Source: Syntrophaceae bacterium
GTDB lineage: Bacteria > Desulfobacterota > Syntrophia > Syntrophales > UBA2192
Direction: 5' to 3'
Assembly: GCA_013177795.1 (NCBI GenBank)
Contig: JABLXY010000002.1
Coordinates: 1 to 64,000 of the forward strand
Length of the DNA stretch: 64,000 nt
In this document: positions 1 to 8,797 of the stretch, piece by piece
How positions within the stretch are numbered: the first letter of the stretch is position 1
Layout of the letters: every line of letters begins with the position of its first letter
Position numbers and translations under genes: made by a program
The notes under the pieces: model-generated
Database searches by the model: none
What the model was told of the DNA's origin: nothing
What the model saw: only the letters and a program-made list of their open reading frames with translations

Positions 1-127
1 CATGAGCGCATCTCCTTTCGCGGAGCACTCTAGCACACCGGGCCGGGGTTGGCGATCCTTCGAGGTGCGTTACGGATATTTTTTTGTCAAAGAACTCAGC
101 CCCTACTCCCTATTGCGACACAGCCTC
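1..127 (-). mobile_element. Partial IS1182-type insertion sequence, copy 1 (transposase-start end)
   Basis: These 127 bases are identical to 14040-14166, the transposase-start end of the complete element further right. They contain the first nine codons of the transposase (minus strand, GTG complement at 26-28) and the terminal inverted repeat, whose plus-strand end reads TTGCGACACAGCCTC. The rest of the element lies left of the window. Identity over the whole shared stretch suggests recent transposition. Confidence 0.9.
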
Positions 128-179
128 CGGGAGGAGGGGGCCGGGGTCAGGGTGACGAACCGCACCCCGCCAAGGTGCC

Positions 180-641
180 ATGAAAAGACTCAATCCCGAA
201 TACGTGAAGGCCGTCACGGCCCTGGCAAACGAAAGCCCGTACTTCCGCCACCTCGGCATGGTCATCGCCGGGCTCGGTGCGGGCGAGGCCCTCGTCGAGC
301 TTCAATCGCGTGACCACCACCTGCAGGTGTACGGGAACGTTCACGGCGGCGTCATCGCCTCGCTTGCGGACACGGCCGTTTTCTGGTCCTGTTTTGCCGA
401 GCTCGACGAGTCCGCGGGGATCACGACGGTGGACCTGAAGGTGAACTACCTGGCCCCCGTTGCCAACGGGAAGCTCTCGGCGCGCGGAAGGCGGATCCGG
501 CTGGGCCGCACCCTGGGTCTCGGCGAGGCGGAAATTCTCGACGGCAAAGGAAAGCTCGTCGCCCACGGCACCTCATCGGTCATCGTCCTGCCGGGTTTCC
601 ACTTCCCCGGAAACCCAAAACTCCCCCCGAAATTCCTGTAG
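180..641 (+). CDS. PaaI-type hotdog-fold thioesterase
   Basis: Predicted 153-residue acyl-CoA thioesterase of the PaaI/YdiI hotdog group, cytoplasmic, expected to hydrolyse acyl- or aryl-CoA thioesters. The motif GNVHGGVIASLADTA at about residues 52-66 is the family signature: HGG forms the substrate-carbonyl site and the Asp side of the dimer interface follows. Length fits a single-hotdog enzyme. ATG 180 follows AAGGTG. The gene starts only 53 bp from the end of IS copy 1, so its native promoter may have been displaced. The neighbouring genes give no hint of the substrate. The family call is firm and the substrate unknown. Confidence 0.85.
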   Translation: MKRLNPEYVKAVTALANESPYFRHLGMVIAGLGAGEALVELQSRDHHLQVYGNVHGGVIASLADTAVFWSCFAELDESAGITTVDLKVNYLAPVANGKLSARGRRIRLGRTLGLGEAEILDGKGKLVAHGTSSVIVLPGFHFPGNPKLPPKFL

Positions 642-700
642 ATTCCGGCTGCAGAAGCATTCCGAAACCGATGCGGGCGCCGCACCCGGAAGGGCACAAA

Positions 701-835
701 ATGTGCAAGATTCTCCGCGGCGCGGTCAATCCGCACGAGGAGAAGGAATACAGCGAGTTGCGGGCAAACCCGTACCGCGGAAGAATGGAAACGGAGGAAG
801 GACTCGAATGGTTCGACGATGTGTCTGCTGCCTGA
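701..835 (+). CDS. Candidate 44-residue small ORF, unrecognised
   Basis: ATG at 701 preceded by a GGAAGGG purine stretch opens a 44-codon frame ending at TGA 833-835. The product is hydrophilic and charged (starts MCKILRGAVNPHEEKEYSEL) with no signal peptide. It overlaps the first 28 bases of the TPR-PDZ gene in another frame, which could couple their translation. Its composition looks more like protein than most chance frames here, but chance cannot be excluded in GC-rich DNA. Confidence 0.25.
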   Translation: MCKILRGAVNPHEEKEYSELRANPYRGRMETEEGLEWFDDVSAA

Positions 836-1932
836 CGTTGATGACTCTTCTGCTTGCCGGCACTGCCGTCTGTCTCGGCCAGGCCGTTCCCGAGGAGGCC
901 CGGCGCTACCTGATGCGCGGGATGGCCGCCGAGGAGATGGCCAAGGCGCCAAAGGACTTCGAGCGGGCCGTGCGGGAGTACGCACAGGCGGCAAGGCTGG
1001 CCCCGAACTGGCCCGACATTCATGTGTACCTCGGGTCCGCGCAGACGAAGGCGGGCGACTACCAGGGCGCGATCGCCAGCTACAGGCGCTTCCTGGAACT
1101 CGCCCCCGACGGCCCGGATGCGGGGAAGGTCCGAGACGAGCTCTACAAGCTGGAGTACCGGGCCGAGCAGCAAGCACAGGTCGCCGATCTCGGGGGGGCA
1201 TGGGACAGCGCCAGGGGGCCTTTCACCGTCACGGTGTCCGGCTCGGATTTCTCGGCCCGGTGGACGGGAAATGCCACGGGAGTAGACGTCAAGTTCAACG
1301 GGGCCTTCGGGGCGATCGATTTCAGAGGAAAAGGCAAAAGCGAGGAGGTCTTCACGGGGACCATGGATGGCGCTGCCATCAAGGGAATCTGGAGAAGGGC
1401 TCCGTACAAAGACGAAAAATCGGATTGCACGATTCCCGGCGACCAGTCCGAGTTCACGGGGACGGTGGAAGATGACGGGGCGAAGATCCGGCTCAAGTTC
1501 GTCCGCTCGCGCTACAACGCGGAATACACCGGCGTTTTCTTCGGGCTGGAGACCTGCACCGGTGTGAACAAATCCGGCGAGATGCCCGAGGAGATCGTGC
1601 TCTTCAAACCCGGCAAGGTGAAAAACACGTCCGTCCCCGATTTCCTGAAGCCGGCCTTCGACAAGACCGTGGGCCTCGTCGGGATCAACCTGGCGGAAAA
1701 GGATCCGCGAGTCGTGGTCAGCGTCGTCGAGGGCATGCCCGCGGCAGCGGCAGGCATCAGGGCCGGCGACCGCCTCCTGAAGGTGAACGGCGAGGATGTC
1801 AGCGGGATGAACGGCTCTCAGATCGCCAGCCTTGTCCGCGGGAAGGCGGGCACTCAGGTGACCATCGAAGTGGAACGCCAGGGCGAAGCGAAGCCGCTGC
1901 GCTTCGAGCTGGTCCGCAGGGCGCCGCAGTGA
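808..1932 (+). CDS. Exported TPR and PDZ domain protein
   Basis: 374 residues starting at ATG 808, chosen because GGAGGAAG (793-800) precedes it and a signal peptide follows immediately. After the signal peptide comes a TPR pair at about residues 45-105 (AGDYQGAIASYRRFLELAPD), a beta-rich middle section of unknown family, and a C-terminal PDZ domain at about residues 285-370 (AAGIRAGDRLLKVNGEDVSG). PDZ domains of this type bind C-terminal peptides in the cell envelope. No protease triad accompanies it, so an adaptor or scaffold role is more likely than proteolysis. The gene stands alone. Confidence 0.75.
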   Translation: MVRRCVCCLTLMTLLLAGTAVCLGQAVPEEARRYLMRGMAAEEMAKAPKDFERAVREYAQAARLAPNWPDIHVYLGSAQTKAGDYQGAIASYRRFLELAPDGPDAGKVRDELYKLEYRAEQQAQVADLGGAWDSARGPFTVTVSGSDFSARWTGNATGVDVKFNGAFGAIDFRGKGKSEEVFTGTMDGAAIKGIWRRAPYKDEKSDCTIPGDQSEFTGTVEDDGAKIRLKFVRSRYNAEYTGVFFGLETCTGVNKSGEMPEEIVLFKPGKVKNTSVPDFLKPAFDKTVGLVGINLAEKDPRVVVSVVEGMPAAAAGIRAGDRLLKVNGEDVSGMNGSQIASLVRGKAGTQVTIEVERQGEAKPLRFELVRRAPQ

Positions 1933-2073
1933 TTTCTGCCGCCCCCCTTGTCCACTGCTGTCCTCCCCGCCGAGGGGCGGATCGGGGGGAGGCTGAGCGG
2001 GATCACCAAAAACACAGCACGTCAAGACGCTCCCCGCTATAGGGAGTTGAGTCCATAGAAAGGGAGAGAACCC

Positions 2074-3687
2074 ATGATCCGCTTTTCGTCTCGAAGGGTG
2101 TTTTCGCTGTCCGTCGTTTTTCTGGCTGTCTTGTTGCCGGCCCTGACCTGCCCGGGGCTGGTACCCCCTGCCGATGCCGCCGAGGCGCTCCGCGTCGTGG
2201 CCGGCGACGGCCATTCGTTTTATTCCTACTCGACCCGCCTGAGCATCAAGCAGGGCTCCTACCCGCTGAACATCAACGGCGGAACCCGGCCCTACTCCTT
2301 CAGCCTGACGAAGCCCATCGTCGCCATCGAGCCCTCCTACCCGGGGGCGCAGGTCTCCTTCAACGTGATCCCCAAGGCGGTCGGGACGACCATTCTCACG
2401 GTCAAGGACACCAAGGGCAACACATTGGTCCGCGAGATCGTGGTCTACGACCCCGGGGTGCAGCCCCTTGCCCTCGGCGCGCTGCCCGACGCATCGAACC
2501 CCGTGGCGGTCGGCCAGGGGCGAGGCTTCGGCGTTTCGGGCGGCAAGGCACCCTACACGGTCGTGTCGGCCAACCCCGGAATTGCCCGCGTCGAAGCCAG
2601 GACGAACATCTACATGGTCTGGGGGGTGGCCCCCGGGTCGACGCAGATCACCGTCACGGATGCGGCGGGTGCGAAGGTGCAGGGCACGGTGCACGTGAGC
2701 ACGACCAAGCCGCTGAGCCTCTCGGGCGACTCCACGATTCTCGTGGGCGGCAAAGGCGAGCTGATCATCGGCAGCGGCAACCCTCCCTACACGGTGACGA
2801 CCAGCCCGCACCTCTCGGCGGCGCTCAAGGGCAACGACGCCTACGGGCGGACCGTCTACACGCTCACGACAAAGGCGGCCGGGCAGGGCACGGTCACGGT
2901 CAGGGACGGCCAGGGGCAGACGGCGAGCAGGACCATCACCGTCAAGGAGTGGGTCACCCTGTCGTTTCCCCAGCTTACGGCGGAGCCGAGGGCCATCGAT
3001 GTGGGGCAGACGACCCCCCTGAGCGTCTCGGGCGGCAAGCCCCCCTACACGGTGACCGCGAGCAACCCCGGCGCGGTGACCATTCAGCAGCAGGCAACCG
3101 GGCAGTACAGCGTCACGGGCCGCCAGGCGGGCGTCGTCGGCATCGTGGCCAGGGACAGCGGCGGCGCGACCCGCGAGCTGTCGCTGATCGTCCGGGACCT
3201 GCCCGTGCTGACGCTCGCCGCGCCGTCGACGCTGACGGTGGGCTCGACGGGCACGCTCTCCCTGGTGGGCGGCGCAGCCCCCTTCACGGTCACGGTGTCA
3301 GGCGGCCAGCTCGCGGTCAGCAGGGTCGACGACAAGAAATACACGCTGACCGCGAAAGCGGCGGGCACGGCGGTCGTCACGGTCAAGGACGCCAAGGGCA
3401 CGACGAAGCAGCACACCGTCACGATCACCGCCCCGGTCGAACCGCTGAAGATCCTCGTGTCGTCCAACACGCTGCAACTCGGCGCGACGGGTACGGCCGC
3501 CATCCGGGTCCTCTCGGTTCAGGGCGGCGCACCGCCCTACACGGCGAGCGTCTCAGGCAACCAGCTCACCCTGACGCAGGTCAACGCCACGCAGTTCCAG
3601 ATGACCCCGAAGGCCAGGGGGACGGCGACCATCACGGTCAGGGACAGCAAAGGGGCGACGGCCACACAGACGATCACCGTGCAGTAG
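2074..3687 (+). CDS. Secreted protein of six tandem Ig-like (BIG-type) repeats
   Basis: 537 residues with an N-terminal signal peptide ending near AADAAEA and then nothing but tandem repeats of about 80-88 residues. Each unit carries a GG-x-x-PY-[TS] core: about residues 69, 156, 233, 320, 400 and 484. Each unit ends in a strand of the type GTATITVRDSKGATATQTITV. The pattern is that of bacterial Ig-like/cadherin-like repeats used in surface adhesins or matrix proteins. No sortase, autotransporter or type I secretion tail is visible, so release to the periplasm or surface is open. RBS AAGGGAG precedes ATG 2074 and a terminator follows at 3749. Confidence 0.7.
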   Translation: MIRFSSRRVFSLSVVFLAVLLPALTCPGLVPPADAAEALRVVAGDGHSFYSYSTRLSIKQGSYPLNINGGTRPYSFSLTKPIVAIEPSYPGAQVSFNVIPKAVGTTILTVKDTKGNTLVREIVVYDPGVQPLALGALPDASNPVAVGQGRGFGVSGGKAPYTVVSANPGIARVEARTNIYMVWGVAPGSTQITVTDAAGAKVQGTVHVSTTKPLSLSGDSTILVGGKGELIIGSGNPPYTVTTSPHLSAALKGNDAYGRTVYTLTTKAAGQGTVTVRDGQGQTASRTITVKEWVTLSFPQLTAEPRAIDVGQTTPLSVSGGKPPYTVTASNPGAVTIQQQATGQYSVTGRQAGVVGIVARDSGGATRELSLIVRDLPVLTLAAPSTLTVGSTGTLSLVGGAAPFTVTVSGGQLAVSRVDDKKYTLTAKAAGTAVVTVKDAKGTTKQHTVTITAPVEPLKILVSSNTLQLGATGTAAIRVLSVQGGAPPYTASVSGNQLTLTQVNATQFQMTPKARGTATITVRDSKGATATQTITVQ

Positions 3688-3748
3688 GCCGCCGGGCAGG
3701 GAAGAACCGGGGACAAACACGCGCCACGCCGCAGCGCGTAAGGAAGAA

Positions 3749-3784
3749 AAGGCAGGGTCGAGACAGGCCCTGCCTTGCTTTTTC
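3749..3784 (+). terminator. Rho-independent terminator of the Ig-repeat gene
   Basis: Perfect 9-bp stem AAGGCAGGG / CCCTGCCTT (3749-3757 with 3768-3776) with a 10-nt loop, followed by GCTTTTT. Confidence 0.85.
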
Positions 3785-3914
3785 TGTCTAACCCCCATTT
3801 CGAGTCATCAAGTTGATGCTGGCCAGGAACGGGCAAGCACAGTATAATCGAATCCACGCGTATTGTCCTTCGTCCACCCGGCAACACACTTTTCGCCCGG
3901 AAGGAGGTACGAAA

Positions 3915-4517
3915 ATGATCAAACGAACCATTGCGTCAGTGACCGTTTGCGTATTTCTGCTTGTGAGCGGATGCGCGACCGTCCCCGAGGAGCACAAGGG
4001 CGCCGCTACGGGAGCTGGAGTCGGTGCCGCCGCCGGGGCGGTGCTGGGTGCCGTTGTGGGCGGCGACACGAAGAGCGCCGTGATCGGCGGCCTGCTGGGG
4101 GCGCTCGTCGGCGGGGCCATCGGCCACTATTACTCCGATCAGAAAAGGACGCGGAGCGAGACGGCCAACCAGTATGGCTACCGGTCGACCCAAGGCCCCA
4201 TGCTTCGCATCGAGAATGCGTCCGTCGTGCCGCAGACCGTCGCACCGGGCGGCACAGTCGACATGAAGCTGACCTATGCCGTGCTGACGCCCACGGAGGC
4301 GACGGAGCTCTCCGTCGTCGAGACGCGTGAAATCCGCCATGAAGGCAGTCTCGTCGGGAACCCCTCCGTGACCGTCACCCGCAAGGGTGGGACCTTCACG
4401 TCCAATATCCCCCTGACGCTTCCCGCCGGTGCCAAAAAGGGGCTGTACGTGGTGACCAGCACGGTGCAGTCGGGTCAACTCTCCGAGCAGATCCAGTCGG
4501 CCTTCACGGTCCGCTGA
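3915..4517 (+). CDS. Glycine-zipper lipoprotein
   Basis: 200-residue predicted outer-membrane lipoprotein. ATG 3915 is chosen because AAGGAGG at 3901-3907 precedes it and a lipoprotein signal follows directly (lipobox LVSGC, Cys20). Residues 30-70 form a glycine-zipper (GAGVGAAAGAVLGAVVGG and GGLLGALVGGAIGH), as in the YMGG/SlyB class that inserts in or under the outer membrane. The remaining 110 residues are beta-rich, with an NIPLTLPAGAKKGLY segment like an Ig-type domain. It probably affects envelope integrity. A 14-bp hairpin follows. Confidence 0.75.
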   Translation: MIKRTIASVTVCVFLLVSGCATVPEEHKGAATGAGVGAAAGAVLGAVVGGDTKSAVIGGLLGALVGGAIGHYYSDQKRTRSETANQYGYRSTQGPMLRIENASVVPQTVAPGGTVDMKLTYAVLTPTEATELSVVETREIRHEGSLVGNPSVTVTRKGGTFTSNIPLTLPAGAKKGLYVVTSTVQSGQLSEQIQSAFTVR

Positions 4518-4555
4518 GGCGGGCGCGGGGCAACCCGCGGATGACGGGATTCGGC

Positions 4556-4593
4556 GTGGGAAGGGCAGGGCGTTTCGGTCCTGCCTTTCCCAC
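4556..4593 (+). terminator. Strong hairpin after the glycine-zipper gene
   Basis: 14-bp stem GTGGGAAGGGCAGG (4556-4569) with CCTGCCTTTCCCAC (4580-4593) containing one G-U pair and a 10-nt loop. It lacks a downstream U-run, so it may act as an mRNA 3-prime stabiliser rather than an intrinsic terminator. Confidence 0.55.
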
Positions 4594-4742
4594 GACATCG
4601 CCTGCTGCAGACGGCACAAATGGTGCAGTCCGGTCCCGGTCTTTCTTTTCCGTGGATGCAGGGGGAAAATCGTACTATGATACCCGCTCCGGGTGAGAAA
4701 AGACGAATCGTTATGGGGCATTCAGCGAAGGAGGATGAAGCC

Positions 4743-5738
4743 ATGAAGAAGATCGCAGTTCTCGTCGCAATGATGATGCTTGCCGCGGCGCCCTGTGCTT
4801 TTGCGCAGTCCTCAGTTGAAAAGGCGAAGGCCGAGGGGAAGGTGGCCTTCTACGCCAACATGACCTCCGTGGAGCCCGTGATGGAGGCGTTCCAGAACAA
4901 GTACGGCATCAAGGCCGAGTACACGAGGCTCTCGACGAGCAAGTTCATCGCCACCATCCTGACGGAGCACGCGGCGGGCAAGCTCACGGCCGATGTCCTG
5001 CAGGCGCCCATCCCGGTGATGGAGCTGCTCAAGAGCAAGGGCGTCATCGCCTCCTACGTGTCCCCCGCCGCGGCGGGTTACCCGAAATGGGCCAACAAGG
5101 ACGGGATGATCCAGAGCTTCGGCATCGAGTACGTCGCCCTCATCTACAACAAGGACCTCGTCAAGGCGGCCGACGTCCCCAGGACCTACCAGGATCTGAC
5201 GGACCCGAAGTGGAAGAACAAGATCGTCATGGCCGACCCCGCCACGCACCCGACGACCATCTCCTGGCTCGTGGGCCTCAGGGAGAACGTGATCAAGTCC
5301 GACGCCGAGTGGCGGGCCTTCCTGAAGGGCCTGGCGGCCAACAACCCGATGTTCGTGGCCTCCTTCGGCCCCACGCCCGCCCCCATCGAAACGGGCGAGA
5401 AGCTCATCGGCATATCCATGCCCAAGTACATCGTCACCAAGGCCCCGGCGCCGCTCGACTGGGCGAGGGTCTCGCAGCCGATGATGGGCACCCCGCGCGC
5501 AATCGGCATCACCGCCAAGGCACCCCACCCCAACGCCGCGCGTCTCTTCGTGGACTTTTGGCTGTCCAGGGAGGCCATGAAGATCATGGCCGAGCAGGTG
5601 GGCGAGTACGTTCTGGCCCCGGGCGTCTACCCGCCTATTGCCGGGATCGACAAGGCCAAGGTCATCCCGATCCGGGAGCTCTCCGACGACGAGATCAGGA
5701 AGTGGGGGGCCGAGTTCAAGAAGATCTTCGCGAAGTAG
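4743..5738 (+). CDS. Periplasmic substrate-binding protein of a ferric-type ABC importer
   Basis: 331 residues with a Sec signal (cleavage near AFA-QS). ATG 4743 follows AAGGAGG at 4728-4734. The fold is that of family 1 extracellular solute-binding proteins related to AfuA/FbpA/IdiA: an early VAFYANM strand, the middle segment YVALIYNKDLV, then PRTYQDLTDPKWKNKI, which is very typical of the Fe(III)-binding group. An ABC ATPase and a two-module permease follow, completing the transporter. Related systems also carry phosphonates, thiamine or organic acids, so iron is likely but not proven. Metal-ligand tyrosines cannot be assigned by eye. Confidence 0.85.
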   Translation: MKKIAVLVAMMMLAAAPCAFAQSSVEKAKAEGKVAFYANMTSVEPVMEAFQNKYGIKAEYTRLSTSKFIATILTEHAAGKLTADVLQAPIPVMELLKSKGVIASYVSPAAAGYPKWANKDGMIQSFGIEYVALIYNKDLVKAADVPRTYQDLTDPKWKNKIVMADPATHPTTISWLVGLRENVIKSDAEWRAFLKGLAANNPMFVASFGPTPAPIETGEKLIGISMPKYIVTKAPAPLDWARVSQPMMGTPRAIGITAKAPHPNAARLFVDFWLSREAMKIMAEQVGEYVLAPGVYPPIAGIDKAKVIPIRELSDDEIRKWGAEFKKIFAK

Positions 5739-5936
5739 GCTGGCCGTCGCCACGGGGGCGGAAACCTGTCTTCCCCCTTTTTGCCGCCTCGGTCCGCTTC
5801 GCGGGGCGGCCCGGTCGGGAACGCACCATGCATGGTTGCACACCCTGCCGGGACGCGTCCCCGGTCGAAGGGGGAAATCCGGGAAGGGCCGCTTGTTCGG
5901 AGAAGTGACGCAGGGGAAAACGTCCAGGGCGCATTC

Positions 5937-7025
5937 ATGGAAATCCGCGTCAAGAACGTCAGCAAATACTACGAATCGGAGGGCAAGCGGATCGAGGCAC
6001 TGGTCGACGTGGACCTGGTGATCCCGTCGAACCGGATCTTCACCCTCCTGGGACCCAGCGGCTGCGGCAAGACGACGCTCTTGCGCTGCATCGTCGGCCT
6101 CGAGTCACCCGATTCGGGCGAGATCGCCATCGGCGACGAGGTCGTCTTCTCGGCCGAGCGGGGCCTCTTTGTCCCGCCCGACAGGCGGGGCCTGGGCATG
6201 GTTTTCCAGACCTACGCCATATGGCCCCACATGACCGTCTTCGACAACGTCGCCTACCCGCTGCAGGCCCGCAACGAACCGAGGGAGGCCGTCGCCCGCA
6301 AGGTCGCCCGGGCCCTGCAGTTCGTCCGGCTCGACGGCTTCGAGAAGAGGCCCGCCACCAAGCTCTCCGGCGGCCAGCAGCAGCGCGTGGCCCTGGCGCG
6401 GGCCCTCGTCGCCGAGCCGAAGGTGATCCTCTTCGACGAGCCCCTGAGCAACCTCGATGCGAAGCTGCGCGAGGAGACGCGCAAGGAGCTGCGCCGCTTT
6501 CTCACGGAGCTCAAGATCACGGCCGTCTACGTCACCCATGACCAGATCGAGGCCCTGGCGCTCTCCGATTTGATTGCGGTCATGCGAAACGGCCGCATCG
6601 TGGAGACGGGGACGCCCCGCGAGATCTACTTCGAGTCCGACAGGCAGTTCGTGGCGGACTTCATTGGGCATGCCAACTTCATCCCCGGCACGGTCGCGGC
6701 CTCGGGGGAGACGGGCACAAGGGTGGACTCCGCAATCGGTCCCATAGCCTGCGCCCGGAAGGCCGGCGCGGCGATGGGGCAGGCGGTCACCGTGTGCATC
6801 CGGCCCGAGTTCATCCGCGTGCTGACGGAAGGCCGGGGCGACGGGGAGAATGTCTTCCGGGGGAAGGTCGAGTCCCTGGTCTTCGTGGGCGATGCCTACG
6901 AGGGGGAAATCCGCGTCGGCGAGACGCTGCTCATCTTCCGGATCGAGCCGACGGCGGCCATCCGCGAGGGCGAGGAAATCGCCCTCCACTTCGACCCGCG
7001 GCACTGCTCGATCCTCATGCACTGA
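5937..7025 (+). CDS. ABC transporter ATP-binding protein (FbpC/PotA type)
   Basis: 362-residue cytoplasmic ATPase that powers the importer. Walker [10 protein letters not shown] at about residues 39-47, Q-loop in [21 protein letters not shown], signature LSGGQQQR near 143-150, Walker [13 protein letters not shown] and switch His in [15 protein letters not shown] are all present. The last 110 residues form a TOBE domain, as in FbpC, PotA and MalK. ATG 5937 starts directly at the canonical [12 protein letters not shown] strand; no clear ribosome site precedes it. It stops 6 bp before the permease, so the two are co-translated. Confidence 0.92.
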   Translation: MEIRVKNVSKYYESEGKRIEALVDVDLVIPSNRIFTLLGPSGCGKTTLLRCIVGLESPDSGEIAIGDEVVFSAERGLFVPPDRRGLGMVFQTYAIWPHMTVFDNVAYPLQARNEPREAVARKVARALQFVRLDGFEKRPATKLSGGQQQRVALARALVAEPKVILFDEPLSNLDAKLREETRKELRRFLTELKITAVYVTHDQIEALALSDLIAVMRNGRIVETGTPREIYFESDRQFVADFIGHANFIPGTVAASGETGTRVDSAIGPIACARKAGAAMGQAVTVCIRPEFIRVLTEGRGDGENVFRGKVESLVFVGDAYEGEIRVGETLLIFRIEPTAAIREGEEIALHFDPRHCSILMH

Positions 7026-7031
7026 ACGGCC

Positions 7032-8705
7032 ATGCAAAAAACGTCTTCGGCGCTGACGACGGGCCTCATCGCGATTGTCGGTTTCCTCACGCTCTGTCCC
7101 GTCGTCATGCTCGTCCTGGGGAGCTTCAGCAGCGAGCTGGGCGCCTTTGGCGCCTTCACCGTCGAGAAGTACGTCGCGGCCTACACGGACCCGGCCTTCG
7201 CCGAGATCCTCCTCAGCACGGTCATCTTCACCCTGGGCTCGGCCATCGTCGCAACGGGGCTCGCCCTCTTCCTGGCCTACCTCAACACGCGGACCAACAT
7301 CCCCGGCAAGTTCATGTTCGGCGTCATTTCGCTCATCCCGATGATGGTGCCTCACATCCTGTTTGCCGTCAGCTGGGTGCTGCTGCTCAACCCCTCCAAC
7401 GGCATGATCAATCTCTTTCTTCGGCAGCTCGGCATCGAGGGGGCGGCGCTCAATATCTACACGCTCACGGGGATGATCCTCGTCGAGGGGCTGCTTGACC
7501 TGCCCATTGCCTACCTCGTCATCGCGCCGGCCATGTCGGCCTTCGACGTTTCCCTCGAGGAGTCCTCGCGGGTCTGCGGGGCATCGAACTGGCGGACCCT
7601 CCGCCGGGTGACCCTGCCCGTGCTGCGGCCGGCCATTCTCGCGGCCCTGACGCTCGTCATCGTCCGCAGCCTCGCCTCCTTCGCCGTTCCGTCGGTCATC
7701 GGCATGCCGGGGCGGATCTACGTGCTGGCCACCCACATCTACAGCATCGTCGCCACGGGCTACGCCGCCGACTACGGGATGGCGGCGGCGGTGGGCATGA
7801 GCGCCCTGGCGGCTTCCATCACGCTCATCGTCCTGTACCGGCGCCTGACCCGGGAGGGCGAGAAGTACGTGACCATCTCCAGCCGCGGGTACCGGCCCAG
7901 CGTCATCGACCTCAAGGGCGCCCGCTATCCGCTCTTTGCGGTCGTGGCCCTGCTGTCCTTCGTGCTCATCGTCCTGCCGATCCTCGTGCTCTTCTACACG
8001 TCGCTCGTGCCCTACGTGATGACCCCCGGCGCGAAGGCCTTCGCGGCGATGGGCTTAAGGCACTGGGTCACGGTCCTCAGGGACCCCGTCTCGCTGCTGG
8101 CCCTGAAGAACAGCCTCACCCTCGGCATCGGCGGGGCGACGCTGGGAATGATCCTTTCCTTCTTCGTGGCCTATGTCATCGTCAAGGTCCGCACGAAGGC
8201 CTCGGGCCTGCTCGAGTCGTTGAGCTTCCTCTCTTTTTCCTTCCCGGGGATCGTCGTGGGGGTCGGCTTCATGTGGTTCTTCGTCCAGACGCCGCTCTAC
8301 TCCACGATCTGGGCCCTTCTCATCGGCTACATCGCCACGTACTTGCCCTACGGCCTGCGGCCCCTCACGAGCGCCTTCGTCCAGATCCACAGCCACCTCG
8401 AGGAATCCTCTCGGGTCTGCGGGGGTGGGCCTCTCTACACCATGCGCCGGATCGTCCTTCCGCTGCTCGTCCCAGGGATCGCCTCGGGCTGGATCCTCAT
8501 GGCGACGATGTTCGTCCGTGAACTGAGCCTCTCCGTCGTCCTGTCGCGGCCCGGCACGGAGGTGCTGGCCGTCCAGATCCTCCGCTTCGCCGAGGACGGG
8601 CTGTGGGGGAGGCTCTCGGCCCTTGGCATCATCATGATCTTCATCTCGACGGCCCTGGTGATCATCGCCAACGTGATCGCGAGGAAGCTTTCCAAGCGGG
8701 ACTGA
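7032..8705 (+). CDS. ABC transporter permease, two fused modules (FbpB type)
   Basis: 557 residues with two BPD_transp_1 permease modules in one chain, about twelve membrane helices, as in the FbpB/SfuB family. Two EAA loops can be read: LEESSRVCGASNWRTLRRVTLP in the first half, shortened here to its core EESSRVCGAS, and EESSRVCGGGPLYTMRRIVL in the second. These dock on the ATPase. The gene is the third of the importer operon, and two hairpin terminators follow. Substrate as for the binding protein: probably ferric iron. Confidence 0.9.
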   Translation: MQKTSSALTTGLIAIVGFLTLCPVVMLVLGSFSSELGAFGAFTVEKYVAAYTDPAFAEILLSTVIFTLGSAIVATGLALFLAYLNTRTNIPGKFMFGVISLIPMMVPHILFAVSWVLLLNPSNGMINLFLRQLGIEGAALNIYTLTGMILVEGLLDLPIAYLVIAPAMSAFDVSLEESSRVCGASNWRTLRRVTLPVLRPAILAALTLVIVRSLASFAVPSVIGMPGRIYVLATHIYSIVATGYAADYGMAAAVGMSALAASITLIVLYRRLTREGEKYVTISSRGYRPSVIDLKGARYPLFAVVALLSFVLIVLPILVLFYTSLVPYVMTPGAKAFAAMGLRHWVTVLRDPVSLLALKNSLTLGIGGATLGMILSFFVAYVIVKVRTKASGLLESLSFLSFSFPGIVVGVGFMWFFVQTPLYSTIWALLIGYIATYLPYGLRPLTSAFVQIHSHLEESSRVCGGGPLYTMRRIVLPLLVPGIASGWILMATMFVRELSLSVVLSRPGTEVLAVQILRFAEDGLWGRLSALGIIMIFISTALVIIANVIARKLSKRD

Positions 8706-8707
8706 AT

Positions 8708-8731
8708 AAAAAGGGGACTGTCCCCCTTTTT
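8708..8731 (+). terminator. Rho-independent terminator of the ABC importer operon
   Basis: AAAAAGGGGA / TCCCCCTTTTT stem with a three-base loop and a run of five T, three bases after the permease stop. Confidence 0.85.
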
Positions 8732-8740
8732 GTGAAAAGG

Positions 8741-8773
8741 AAGCCCCTGCAGCCGAAGCCGCCGGGGCTTTTT
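8741..8773 (-). terminator. Second hairpin between convergent genes
   Basis: AAGCCCC at 8741-8747 pairs with GGGGCTT at 8764-8770, followed by TTTC on the plus strand. It lies between the permease and the convergent HD-like gene and could serve either direction. Confidence 0.5.
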
Positions 8774-8797
8774 CATTTCCGCGGTCCTTTCTGTCTG

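Noticed and set aside
70-127. Outward promoter in IS copy 1 driving the thioesterase gene
   Set aside because: TTGTCA is present, but no acceptable -10 lies at 16-18 bases.
819-1475. 218-codon plus-strand frame inside the TPR-PDZ gene
   Set aside because: It is a +1-frame shadow rich in Arg and Gly; the TPR and PDZ motifs are in the other frame.
580-2811. Very long open frame on the minus strand opposite the TPR-PDZ and Ig-repeat genes
   Set aside because: It has an Arg/Gly/His/Asp-rich composition typical of antisense frames in GC-rich genes, crosses a clear intergenic gap and shows no domain. Similar antisense frames at 4812-5843, 6105-7736, 19681-21705, 22389-24062, 25359-27455, 28753-30177, 49902-51737 and 59101-61371 were dropped for the same reason.
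2278-3650. Regularly spaced DNA repeats suggesting a CRISPR array
   Set aside because: The repeats are codons for GG-x-x-PY in a continuous reading frame, with 80-88 codon spacing and degenerate bases. No CRISPR array or cas gene was seen in the window.
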